Assembly: GCF_000153225.1 (NCBI RefSeq)
Contig: NZ_CH724148.1
Location: 1,444,842-1,508,841, forward strand
From: Polaribacter irgensii 23-P
Lineage (GTDB): Bacteria; Bacteroidota; Bacteroidia; Flavobacteriales; Flavobacteriaceae
Reading direction: 5' to 3'
DNA length: 64,000 bases
Below, piece after piece: positions 1 through 9,848 of this stretch. The notes beneath the pieces are model-generated. The model did no database searches, was not told the origin of the DNA, and saw only the letters and a program-made list of their open reading frames with translations. The position numbers and the translations under genes are program-made. The first letter of the stretch is position 1; every line of letters starts with the position of its first letter.

Positions 1-2
1 AT

Positions 3-182
3 GACTTAAGATACGCAATAGATTCTACAAAATTAAAAGAGGAATTGGGTTGGGAACCCTCACTACAATTTGAAGAAGGAATCGAAAAAACAGTGCAATG
101 GTATCTTGATAATAAGTCTTGGCTAGAAGGGGTTACATCCGGGAGCTATCAGAATTATTATAAAGAGATGTATGCGAAATAA
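3..182 (+). CDS. rfbB: dTDP-glucose 4,6-dehydratase, C-terminal fragment (cut by window edge)
   Basis: Only the last 59 codons are inside the window; the 5' part lies to the left. The translated end reads [17 protein letters not shown], then a helix with [13 protein letters not shown] and a final YKEMYAK. This is the characteristic C-terminus of RfbB-type short-chain dehydratases, which turn dTDP-glucose into dTDP-4-keto-6-deoxyglucose for rhamnose and other surface sugars. No catalytic residue is visible in this piece, so the call rests on the C-terminal signature. No other sugar gene follows; a long gene-free stretch begins right after the stop. Confidence 0.85.
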   Translation, partial: DLRYAIDSTKLKEELGWEPSLQFEEGIEKTVQWYLDNKSWLEGVTSGSYQNYYKEMYAK

Positions 183-900
183 AATGTTTTTGAATTCAAA
201 AACAATTTGGATGTGTGGCTCCGGTAAAACGATCAGTCTTGTAAAAATAGGGAATGAAACACATACTTGCGGTTTTTGCCTTCAATAAAGCGGCACAAAA
301 CAAGCGAATTTCCATACTGTCTAAATTTTGAGTATTTAGGTTTAACAAATTCAATTTGGTAGTTGCCAGAACAAAATCATCTTGAGATAAGCTCTTTCTA
401 AATAAGGTGCTCTAGGCATTCAAAATTTTATTTAATTCTAAAGAAACACTGAATTTTGCTACAGTTTGCTGGACAGTCTCTTTTGAAGACAAAAACTTGC
501 TACAAATAGATAAAAAGGTACAATTTTATGGGACAGACGCGTATGCAGTTGTAAAAGTAAGTACTGCTAATGACGTGTTTCCAGCGCTTTATTGTAATTT
601 TAAACGTTTAAACTTCTTATCGTATTCGCCTTGAGGCGTGTTTGATTGCAGTACTGGGTTACCTCGAGGACGAAACGAAAAAATATTTTGCGAGTGAAAT
701 AATTTAAGATGGATTCTCCCGATCTTTTTTGTTCTGAGCTTGCATTTAGAATGCACCAAGACAAAAGGGGGCAATCTGTTTTTCTGTTTTGATTAAAGTG
801 GGTACCTGCTTTCGGATTTGTATTTACTTTCAGTGCTTTTTGTGTGATCAGCTATTCGGCATTTTGCTCAGGATGCTTTTAACAAATCAAGAGGCACTTT

Positions 901-972
901 TATTTAATTCCAATACTTTTTTGCTTGATTAACCCTTCGACTCCGCTCAGGATGCTTTCAAAAAATCAAGAC
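901..972. repeat. 72-base direct repeat, copy 1
   Basis: This copy matches 1429-1500 at 68 of 72 positions by eye. Its core is CTTCGACTCCGCTCAGGATG. A truncated third copy (GCTCAGGATGCTTTT onward) lies immediately upstream at 866-892. No open reading frame spans the repeats. Confidence 0.85.
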
Positions 973-1428
973 TTAGATTTTCAGCGATTAATTGCGTTTT
1001 TAATACCTAAAAGAAAAGAATTGTTCTTATTTCTTTTTAAAGGAACTCACGAATCTCCGATTTTATTGCGTTCAAACAGCTTTTCTTCTTAAGGCATCTT
1101 CAAACTATTGACACTCGCTTGCAAATCTTATGTCGGTTTTAGATGTTGATTTTATAACTATTCAGTCGTTTCTCGTTTTTTGCATATCGGATATATCATA
1201 CCGCACAGAATTCTCAATAAAAAAGTGCTTTTAAAATTAGTTTTTGTGATCCCAAGAAATAATGAACGATGATATGGAAGTGCGGTGCGCAGCACTAAGC
1301 ATGAAATATCAAAAGAGAATGCTGCGAAGCAATTTCATAGGGATTATCTTGATCTTTTGCTTCTTTGATATCAAGATAAAAGATGAGAAATCATTTTTAG
1401 TATTTTCATTCAAGTAGGTACTTGCTTT

Positions 1429-1500
1429 TATTTAATTTTAATACTTTTTTGCTTGATCAACCCTTCGACTCTGCTCAGGATGCTTTCAAAAAATCAAGAC
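1429..1500. repeat. 72-base direct repeat, copy 2
   Basis: This is the second copy of the repeat at 901-972, same orientation and 528 bases further on, with four substitutions and no indel. The spacing and the weaker similarity of the DNA after both copies (near 1133 and 1615) suggest an old tandem duplication of roughly 500 bases. Confidence 0.85.
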
Positions 1501-2146
1501 ATACTTTTATTTTCTTCTACTTCTACGTTCTATTTCACGATCGAATCCAGACCGCAAGCTCTTTGGATTCTTGCCGTTTCTTAGAAATTGAATTCTAACA
1601 AAAAATAAAATAGTTCGGTTTTAGATGCTCACTTTCTGGACCGTCAAAAGTTTCCCGTTTTTCGAATATTGAATACCGATGACAGAGTCTTGGAGTCACT
1701 GTGAATATTAATTACAATGCAACAGTACGCATAAGATGCGATTAGAAATCTTATAATACAGAGGCTTTATGAAGGCGGTTCGGTAATTGCCAAAAGAAAG
1801 CTCATTTTAGGACACCACACAACTTACTATTAAAATTCGTTTGTCCGTTTTATGAATATCGAACTTCTTTATGGCTTCCTGCAATTGTGCACATACTTTT
1901 TTGAATAGTCTAAATGATCTAAAACCCTAAAGAAACGCATGAGATAATTTTGTTTAAAAATACAATTTTCTATCGAGGTAGTATCGAGAAAATCCTGCGC
2001 TATTTTTCTTTTTTTAAGCAGTTTTTAGAAGGCTTTTCGGAATGTTAAAAAGAGTGCGGAAGCATTTGTTTCTTCTAGGAGGTCTATAAAATACTTGCAT
2101 TAGGTGCGCTAATTTTTTACGAAAACGATTGAAGTTGTATTGGCTG

Positions 2147-2177
2147 TTGCTCATTGTTTTTAGTTAGATTACATTTG
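2147..2177 (+). promoter_or_regulatory. Bacteroidota-type promoter of the BadF-like kinase gene
   Basis: A TTG at 2147-2149 is followed after 20 bases by TACATTTG at 2170-2177, an exact match to the Bacteroidota -7 consensus TAnnTTTG. Transcription would start about ten bases before the ATG at 2194. Confidence 0.65.
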
Positions 2178-2193
2178 ATATAAATATAATTTT

Positions 2194-3045
2194 ATGATTT
2201 TAATTGCAGACGGAGGTTCTACAAAAGCAGATTGGATTGCGATCAATATGGACAAAGAAGAAGCGTTTAGAGTGCGTACATTGGGTCTGAATCCTGCGGT
2301 GGTTCCCAAAAAAGAACTAGAGAATCGGATTGTAAATATGTTTCAACTGATGCATATAAAAACAGAGGTGACCAAAATATTTTTTTACGGTGCAGGTTGT
2401 GGTACCCCAATTCCTTCCGCAATTTTAAAAGAGATCTTAGAAACTATTTTCGTCAACGCCACAGTGCTGGTTGCAGAAGATATGTTGGCTGCTGTATATG
2501 CGGCTACTGGAAAAGATCCTGCCATTGTTTGCATTTTAGGAACGGGTTCTAATAGCTGTTATTTTGACGGGAAAGACTTGCAAATGGTCGCACCCTCTTT
2601 GGGTTATATTCTAATGGATGAAGCCAGTGGTAATTATTTTGGAAAAAAATTAATTGTGGATTATTTTTATAAAAAAATGCCCGTTGATATTCGACTGAAG
2701 TTTGAAAAAGAGTTCAATATAGATGCCGATCATCTGAAGAAAAATATTTATCGAGAAGCAAATCCCAACATGTTTTTAGCCACGTTTGCTAAGTTCATGT
2801 TCGATTTTAAAGAAGAAAAATACATAAAGCGCTTGATAAAAAAAGGATTTCAAGAATTTTTTAAATTTCGTGTGCTGCCATATGAGAAAAACCAAGAGAC
2901 TCCGATCTATTTTATTGGCTCAATTGCTTATTATTTCAGAGATGTTTTAGAGAAAGTAGCGGCTAAAAACAACCTAAAAATTACAGGTGTGATTCAGCGT
3001 CCTATTGATAATTTGGTGGCCTACCACAAAAATAACATCGAATAA
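2194..3045 (+). CDS. BadF/BadG/BcrA/BcrD ATPase-family protein (N-acetylglucosamine kinase-like)
   Basis: The 283-residue protein has the actin-like ATPase fold of the BadF/NagK family. It shows a phosphate-1 loop at the very start (ADGGSTK, about residues 5-11), a GAGCGTP segment near 66-72, the phosphate-2 loop LGTGSN near 115-120 and DEASG near 142-146. In this family these build the ATP site, and many flavobacterial members are thought to phosphorylate amino sugars recovered from cell-wall turnover; that substrate is inferred. It stands alone, converging with murF. The ATG lies about ten bases after a good promoter, which fixes the start. No truncation is seen. Confidence 0.85.
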   Translation: MILIADGGSTKADWIAINMDKEEAFRVRTLGLNPAVVPKKELENRIVNMFQLMHIKTEVTKIFFYGAGCGTPIPSAILKEILETIFVNATVLVAEDMLAAVYAATGKDPAIVCILGTGSNSCYFDGKDLQMVAPSLGYILMDEASGNYFGKKLIVDYFYKKMPVDIRLKFEKEFNIDADHLKKNIYREANPNMFLATFAKFMFDFKEEKYIKRLIKKGFQEFFKFRVLPYEKNQETPIYFIGSIAYYFRDVLEKVAAKNNLKITGVIQRPIDNLVAYHKNNIE

Positions 3046-3198
3046 AAAGGGTTTTATAAGTACTAAGGTATAAAAACATTTGCCTATCCATCGAATTGCG
3101 ACTCGTACTTAGTGGACAGCAAATTTTCTTAACCACACGTTTTTTAGTTAAGTTCAAAGGCGAAGATCGAAAATGGAGCAGCATTTAGAGCTTGCAAA

Positions 3199-4455
3199 TT
3201 ATCCCAAAACATTTAGTAGTCGTTCCAACCGCATTCCTCTCGAACCTTTGATAAGGATAGAATTTTTGCGCAGTGGTTGTGCATGCAAATGCTTTTCCAA
3301 GGCCTCAAAGGTTTTAAATTGTGGGTTTTTAGTGGTGGTCCCAGAGAAGAGTGCGCCTACATAATAGGTATTCTCAAAGCAGCAGGCATCTGTAAAATCC
3401 ACCATTTCTTGGTGTTCCTCAGCAGCTGTGGTGCCCAATTCAAACATGTCTCCTAAAATAACAGTTTTAAATGCTGCTTTCAGGTTTGCAAAATTAGACA
3501 CGGCAGCTTTCATACTCGACGGGTTGGCATTGTAAGCATCTAGAAGAAGTTGGTTGTTGGCAGTGTGTATTATTTGGGAGCGGTTGTTGCTGGGAACATA
3601 TTCTGAAATTGCTGTCTTTATCTCTTGCTTGGGTATCTTAAAATAAAGTCCAATGGCAATGGCTGCCGCAATGTTTGCATAGTTGTAGTCTCCTACTAGA
3701 TTACTTTGGATTTCTAAATCTTCAAAAGCAACTTTTACAAAGGGTGCTGCACTTTTAAATGTGATACTTTCGGGGAAATAGACATGCGCAATGTCCGTAG
3801 TTTTTTCCTTTTGTAAGGCATCTTTCGGATTTATAAAAGCCGTTTTTTGATGTGTATGTAAAAAAGTGTAGAGTTCGCTTTTTCCCATTACAACGCCTTC
3901 CATGCCGCCAAATCCTTCGAGGTGTGCTTTTCCGAAATTGGTAATATACCCATAATCTGGTGCTGCAAGACTGCATAAAAATGCAATTTCTTTTTGATGG
4001 TTCGCACCCATTTCCACAATGCCAATTTCGGTTTTAGGCGTCATAGAGAGCAGGGTAAGGGGAACGCCAATATGGTTGTTGAGGTTTCCATGAGTTGCTG
4101 TGGTGCGGTATTTCTTTGACAGCACCGCACTGATAAGCTCTTTGGTTGTGGTTTTTCCATTGCTTCCCGTTAAGGCAAGCACGGGGATTTTTAGTTGTTT
4201 TCTGTGGTAGCGAGCCAAAGCTTGCAGGGTTTCTAAAACATTGTCAACGAGTATGGTTTTCGGTCCTGTGAAATAGGCGGCATCGTCGATAATTGAGAGG
4301 CTTGCTCCCTGTGCTAAGGCTTCTGCAGCGAAAGCATTTCCGTTAAAATTAGCACCTTTCAGAGCAAAAAATACGGTGTTTTTTCGGATGCTTCTCGTAT
4401 CTGTATCTGCGAGATAGTAGTTGGAATACAGCGTATAAATTTTTTCAATTTCCAT
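3199..4455 (-). CDS. murF: UDP-N-acetylmuramoyl-tripeptide--D-alanyl-D-alanine ligase
   Basis: MurF adds the D-Ala-D-Ala dipeptide to the UDP-MurNAc-tripeptide in the cytoplasm, the last soluble step of peptidoglycan precursor synthesis. The 418-residue protein has the short N-terminal substrate domain (SIRKNTVFFALKG near 22-34), the Mur-ligase P-loop GSNGKTTTKE near 97-106, the central-domain stretch GIVEMGANHQKEIAFL, and the C-terminal domain with LLDAYNANPSSM and ILGDMFELG. Length and motif order are normal. It lies directly downstream of gldJ on the same strand, separated by a terminator-like hairpin. Confidence 0.95.
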   Translation of the reverse strand: MEIEKIYTLYSNYYLADTDTRSIRKNTVFFALKGANFNGNAFAAEALAQGASLSIIDDAAYFTGPKTILVDNVLETLQALARYHRKQLKIPVLALTGSNGKTTTKELISAVLSKKYRTTATHGNLNNHIGVPLTLLSMTPKTEIGIVEMGANHQKEIAFLCSLAAPDYGYITNFGKAHLEGFGGMEGVVMGKSELYTFLHTHQKTAFINPKDALQKEKTTDIAHVYFPESITFKSAAPFVKVAFEDLEIQSNLVGDYNYANIAAAIAIGLYFKIPKQEIKTAISEYVPSNNRSQIIHTANNQLLLDAYNANPSSMKAAVSNFANLKAAFKTVILGDMFELGTTAAEEHQEMVDFTDACCFENTYYVGALFSGTTTKNPQFKTFEALEKHLHAQPLRKNSILIKGSRGMRLERLLNVLG

Positions 4456-4465
4456 ATTTTAAAGC

Positions 4466-4505
4466 TAAAAAAAGCCTCTATGTTAAAATACAAAGAGGCT
4501 TTTAT
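4466..4505 (-). terminator. Hairpin terminator after gldJ
   Basis: AAAAGCCTCT (4470-4479) pairs with AGAGGCTTTT (4494-4503) around a 14-base loop. Read on the minus strand the stem is followed by a T run, as expected for intrinsic termination after gldJ. murF downstream may be reached by read-through. Confidence 0.65.
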
Positions 4506-4522
4506 TTATTGCAATGACGCAT

Positions 4523-6220
4523 TTATCTGTTTCTCGTTGTTCTTGAATTGTTATTGCTCATTGGACCTAGCTTATCGGCTACACATCGAAAACCGATGTA
4601 GTTGGTGGCCATGTATTCTGGAAGATACCTACGCTGTGCGGGATCTAACCAGAATTCTCTGTCAGCCCAAGAGCCTCCCTTATAAACACGCGTCTCGTTG
4701 CTAATTAAAGTAGTCCGTTTTTTCGTGTCCAATTTACTTACTTCTTCCCCTGCGTCATTGCGAACGATTTCTGGTTCTTTTGGTGAATTGTACATGTTTG
4801 TATTGTTTGCAAATGCTTCTGGACTGCTTTCATACAATCGGGAAGAACTCAAATCGCCATCTCCGGTATTGGCATTGTTAGCCTCAGAGAAATTTCTTCT
4901 GTACACAGCATCCGTTTTTGTAATGGGGATATATTTTATGGTGCCCGGTGTTTCTTCAGGAACTATTTTTCCATTGGGAAGTGTTTTGTAAACGGTAGGT
5001 ATGTCTTCTCCTGCAATGACTACTTTCCCATTTTCGTCAATCATTTTTTTAGTAAATATATTTCCTCGGTAATAATTGAAATCGTTGGCTTCACTGTCGA
5101 TCATTGGTCGGTATACATCTGCAACCCATTCGGCAACATTTCCTGCCATGTCGTACAATCCGTAAGCATTGGGTGGATAGGATTTTATTTCTATCGTAAT
5201 GGCAGATCCATCAGAAGTCCATCCTGATATGCCACTATAATTTCCTTTTCCTTGCTTGAAGTTTGCCAGTTGGTTTCCACGATTTTTACGGTCGCTTGCA
5301 CGTGTATATTTTTCATCCCAAGGATATTTTTTTCTACCTTTGATCATGTTATAATCTCGATTCCCCGCAGTTGCTTTTGCGGCAAATTCCCACTCTGCTT
5401 CTGTGGGTAGTCTGAATTTTGTCTGTAAAATACCGTCTGCTTTCGAAATTTTTCTTCCTCGGAAGGCATCTTTACTCGGTCTTTCAGCTCCTTGCTTTCG
5501 TGCCACTTTTTGATTCACACCTTTTTTGTAAATGGTAGAATCTTCTGCGAAAAGGCGGTCAGAATCGTATAAGAAACGCTCAGAATCAAAAAAGTTCCTG
5601 GTGGAATCAGATGCAAAAATATTTTTAATATAACCTTTGTCAATTAATTTTTTGAGGTTTACAATGTTTGTTCTCCATTTACAATATTCATTTGCTTGCA
5701 ACCAGCTAATACCTACCACGGGGTAGTCTGCAAAGGCAGGATGTAGGAAATAGTTCTCTGTCAACACGGCATTATTCCCTAAGCTTTTTCTCCAGACCAA
5801 AGTATCTGGCAGCGCAGCAGCATATACATGCTTGTATTTTTCTTCTGAAGGTGGAAAAACATCTTTCGTATATTGTAAATATAGATTGTATTCAGAATTG
5901 GTTACTTCTGCTTCATCCATAAAAAAAGAACGTACATGCAATTGATTTGGTGTGGTATTCCAGTCGAACATCACATCATCTTGCACCTGTCCCATTGTAA
6001 AAGAGCCTCCTTCGATAGTGACCATTCCAAGGGGTACTTCATGCTTCACAAAAGAGTTGCTTCTAATATATCCTCCACTGTTGGGTTCGTTAAAAGTCAA
6101 GCCGGTCAAGCGAGATTTTCCTGAAATTGATCTGTTGCAGCTCGATAGTACTAAAGATAATACGAGTACAAGGCAGATTTTAAAGATATTTTTATTTTTC
6201 AATGAAAGAATTTTATGCAA
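4523..6220 (-). CDS. gldJ: Gliding motility lipoprotein GldJ (FGE-sulfatase fold)
   Basis: GldJ is an outer-membrane lipoprotein needed for gliding in Flavobacteriia and for stability of the type IX secretion motor proteins. The 565-residue protein starts with a basic N-terminus, a hydrophobic stretch and a lipobox ending LVLSSC (Cys28). The mature part has the formylglycine-generating-enzyme-like fold: GGSFTMGQVQDD near 71, YPVVGISWLQANEYCKW, LPTEAEWEFAAKA, YDMAGNVAEW, and a C-terminal YKGGSWADREFW with GFRCV. Catalytic activity is not expected, since GldJ and GldK are structural members of this fold. It is divergent from the broken porU, the usual neighbour in the family. The reading frame is intact. 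Confidence 0.93.
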   Translation of the reverse strand: MHKILSLKNKNIFKICLVLVLSLVLSSCNRSISGKSRLTGLTFNEPNSGGYIRSNSFVKHEVPLGMVTIEGGSFTMGQVQDDVMFDWNTTPNQLHVRSFFMDEAEVTNSEYNLYLQYTKDVFPPSEEKYKHVYAAALPDTLVWRKSLGNNAVLTENYFLHPAFADYPVVGISWLQANEYCKWRTNIVNLKKLIDKGYIKNIFASDSTRNFFDSERFLYDSDRLFAEDSTIYKKGVNQKVARKQGAERPSKDAFRGRKISKADGILQTKFRLPTEAEWEFAAKATAGNRDYNMIKGRKKYPWDEKYTRASDRKNRGNQLANFKQGKGNYSGISGWTSDGSAITIEIKSYPPNAYGLYDMAGNVAEWVADVYRPMIDSEANDFNYYRGNIFTKKMIDENGKVVIAGEDIPTVYKTLPNGKIVPEETPGTIKYIPITKTDAVYRRNFSEANNANTGDGDLSSSRLYESSPEAFANNTNMYNSPKEPEIVRNDAGEEVSKLDTKKRTTLISNETRVYKGGSWADREFWLDPAQRRYLPEYMATNYIGFRCVADKLGPMSNNNSRTTRNR

Positions 6221-6393
6221 TTTAATAGAAAGGCAATTTACAATAAATATAATTTAGTGCAAGAAAAACATTCAATTTAATGGGGCTCTTTACGCACACT
6301 TTCTTAGGAACGCAGGCTTTTTGTATTTAGTATAACTCATATTCGCTTTATCAAAAATATTTTATATAATTCAACATTATTTCAGTTCCCGAT

Positions 6394-9300
6394 ATGAAAA
6401 ATTTTTCTTTTCTACTCTTTTTAATTGTATTTGCAAACGTTGTCGTTTCTCAGACAAATACTCCGGTTTTGGCCACAAGACTGGTATAAGTTTTCGGCCG
6501 ATACCACGGGTGTCTTTAAAATTGATCGCAATCTTTTGCAGAAAATTGGGATCAACACGTCGGGTATAGATCCTAGAAATATTTAAATTTTTGGCAATGG
6601 TGGGCATCTTTTATCAGTGTTAAACGAAGCCTTTAGATATGAAGATCTGCAGGAAAATTCCATTTATATTTCTGGCGAAGCGGATGCGAACTTCGATGCG
6701 AATGATTTCATTCTTTTTTGTGCAAGAGGACCAAATTCTTGGGATCTTAAGAAGGGGATAAAACACCAGAACATCGTTAGAATATTTATACAGACAAGGC
6801 GTATTATTTTATAGCTGTGGGCGCTACTGCTGGAAAAAGAATCACGCAGCAAGAAACAAATACCAATACTGCATCCATACAAATTTCATCTTTTGACGAT
6901 TTTACTTTTTAGGAAAAAGAAGAAATAAATTTATTAGTAGTAGGAACACAGTGGTTCTTCAATGATAATTTTAACATCGAAAACACACAACGTTTTAAGA
7001 TTCCTTTTTCAACCGCAGTGGTGAATTCTGATATTTTGTCAGAATAAGAGGGGTCAGTGACGGCGTATCTTCTTCTTCAATGGCTGTAAACGTAAATGGG
7101 AGTCCGCTGTATGTAATTCCTTTCGGAGGGGTGACAGATAATAAAACAAAAGCACGCACTGCCGTAAAGAGTGCGTTCATTTCCAATAGTGCGGGGGCAA
7201 TTACTGTTGAAATTGCGGTTGACAACGGTGGCAATCCCGCGGCCAATGCATATTTAGATTTTATAAAAATTATCGGTAAAAATTTATTAGTATGTAAAAA
7301 CAATCAATTTTATTTTAGAAGTTTTCTGCAGTCAGAAGCTACCACGGCAGTAACCTATAAAATTCAAAATGCGACAAACATTTTTCAAATCTGGGAGGTC
7401 TCAGAATTTTTAACACCCAAATTGATTTCCAATGAAGCAACGGATGGAAATTTTGTATTTACAGTAAAGGGAGGCACGCTGTGCGAATATGTACTTTTAA
7501 ACATGCGCGATTTTTACAATCTAAAAATTGTGGAAAATGCAAAATTTATGCATCAGAATTTACGGACCTTAAAAGCGATTAATTATTTAGTAGTCACTAC
7601 GGCAGAACTTTTTGCACAGGCACAGAAGTTGGCCGATTACCGTCAAAATAATTCAGGTCTGCGTTCAAAAGTGTTGCTTTTAAAATTAATTTACAATGAA
7701 TTCTTTTGGGGTTCTAAAGATATTATAAGAACTCGAGATTTTATAAGGCACCTTTGTGTAGCCGATGCCGTCGAAGCAGAGAAACTGTGATATGTGTGTT
7801 TTTTTGGAGATGCTTCCTTTGCTCATAAAGACCGGTTGCCAGGTAATAACAATAGGGTTTCTATAAAGTTATCGGAAGACAGTTCTAATCTAGCGACTTC
7901 TTGGGTTTGCGATGATTTCTGTGATGTTAGCGCTAATGGAGGGAACCATGTCGCCAAAGCACACGATCGATTTGGTTTTTAGTATAATTCCAGTAAATAG
8001 AAGTGGGCAAGCAGCAGCAGTGGTTGCTAAATTTCTAAGGTATTATGAAAACAGTGCAAAAGGGGATTGGCGCAACACCATTACCTTGGTGGCAGATGAC
8101 ATCGACGATGCAGGTATAGATGCATCTATTCGGCTCGGTGTGGAGGTGATTGCAGATGCGATAAAAGAGAAGAAGCCTGTGTTCAATGTCAATAAAATTT
8201 ATATGGACGCCTATGTGCAAGAAAACTCTGCAGTTGGTGAACGCTATCCATCTGTGAATACCGCCATTACAAATGCCATTGAAAAAGGAACCTTGGTTTT
8301 TGATTATTTTGGGCATGGTGGAGAAGATGGTTTTACAGCAGAACGCATTTTAGATAAAACTCAAATTCAAAGTTTTAACAACCCAAATACATTGCCATTG
8401 CTCATTACGAGTAACTGCGATTTTTCTCGTTTTAACAATCCAAGTAGAATAACGGCAGGTGAATGCACGCTATGGAATGAAAATGGCGGTGCGGCATACA
8501 TGATCACCACAACGCGAGAAATTTATATATCTACAGGGCAGCGCTTTAATAAAGAATTTATCTCGATGCTATGACACTTTGACGATACTTCTAGAGATTT
8601 GTCAATTGCAGCTACTTTAATGGAGGTTAAAATAAATTTTATAGCTTTCAAAAGTTTTTTATTTATTCTTTCGCAGACCCCGCAATGAAATTGGCAGTTG
8701 CCGCGCCCAATATTCGGGTAACCGAAATACTGGATGTGTACAATGACAATGCACCCACAAATGTCCTAAAAGCGCTTTCCAAAGTGACTGTTAAAGGGGT
8801 TGTCGATAGTGATAACGACAGCAGCAACGGTTTTTTAAGTGATTTCACAGGTAGGGTGTTCACTACTATTTTTGACAAGTACCTGGATAAAACAATCCTG
8901 GCAAATGATGGGAATGGAGATAGAAGGACTTTTGATACCGAAGACAGTAAACTATTTCGAGGAAAAGCAGCCGTGGTCAAAGGGGTTTTTGCATTTGATT
9001 TTATCGTTCCAAAAGATGTAAAAATCGTACTTGGTCCAAGGAAATTAAGTTTTTATGCAGAAAATGAGGTCATTGGAAAAGCAGGCTATACCAATGATGT
9101 TGTTGTGGGAGGAATTATAGCATATCGACATGAAGACACTGTAGGACCCGAAATACAGGCCTTTTTGAATGATGAATCTTTTATAGAAGGCGCCATACCA
9201 ATGGCTCTCCAAATTTAATTGTGGCGCTTTCAGATGTGATTGGAATAAACACCTCTATCACTTCCGTAGACCATGATATTATTGGCCTCTGAGATGCGGA

Positions 9301-9793
9301 TATCTCAAACCCAATTTTGCTAAACGATTTTTATCAGACGGCGAAAATGATTTTACAAGCGGGAAGGTGACCTATAGATTAAAGAACTTGGAAGTGGGAC
9401 CACACCTTAGAAACAAAAGTATGGGATACTTACAATAACTCTGCGACTACCACGTTAAGTTTTATGGTTGTAAGTGACGGTGTTTTTAATTTATAAAATG
9501 TACTAAATTATCCCAATCCTTTTGTACATTATACCTAGTTTTGGTTTCATCACAACAAGCCAAACGAACAGGAAGTGCAGGTGCAAATATTTACAGTTGC
9601 GGGTAAATTGGTAAAAACCATTCATGAGGAGTAGCAAACGGCTGGAAGTTTGTCACAGAGTATTTCATGGAATGGTTTGGATGACTTTGGAAATAAAAGA
9701 GGAAAAGGCGCATATGTATACAAGATGCGCGTACTTTCACGGGTTAGTAATTTGTTTTCATAGAAATATGAAAAATTAGTAATATTTCAATAA
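6394..9793 (+). pseudogene. porU: Decayed porU (type IX secretion C-terminal signal peptidase)
   Basis: The region can be followed as PorU almost end to end but only by switching frames. It starts with a signal peptide (MKNFSFLLFLIVFANVVVSQ), stops at 6487-6489, and resumes as WYKFSADTTGVFKID. That puts a loss of 100 or more codons behind the signal peptide compared with family length. In-frame stops are seen at 6584-6586, 6910-6912 and 7788-7790; frame changes occur near 6780, 7045, 7900, 8670 and 9200; another stop is near 9290. The caspase-like core still shows the His motif DYFGHGGEDG and the Cys motif TSNCDFSRF at about 8300-8440. The C-terminal NYPNPF and GKGAYVYKMRV segments remain before the final stop at 9791-9793. 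PorU removes the C-terminal sorting signal and anchors type IX cargo, working with PorV. With this many lesions no functional product is likely. Confidence 0.93.
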
Positions 9794-9848
9794 AAAAAAG
9801 TTTTTACATTCTGTGGGAAGTAATTTGTGACTACAACAAAATAACGAA

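Larger units (their letters stand above)
183..2193. other. 2-kb gene-free stretch with diverged direct repeats
   Basis: No credible gene is seen on either strand. The stretch is stop-rich and very AT-rich. It holds a 72-base direct repeat in two good copies and one fragment (866-892, 901-972, 1429-1500), a second weaker repeat family (about 1133-1189, 1615-1671, 1839-1864), and a 10-base inverted repeat with a 16-base loop (1344-1353 with 1370-1379). A 62-codon open frame at 416-607, without a start codon, could be the remnant of a decayed gene, but I do not recognise its product. The last 50 bases hold the promoter of the next gene. Confidence 0.7.

Noticed and set aside
3046..3198. Weak hairpins between the BadF-like gene and murF
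   Set aside because: The stems are short (CTTAAC/GTTAAG and a bulged GTTTTATA pair) and lack a T run at the right place, so a terminator is not well supported.
3173..3364. Plus-strand open frame over the murF 3' end
   Set aside because: It is antisense to murF and has no protein-like features.
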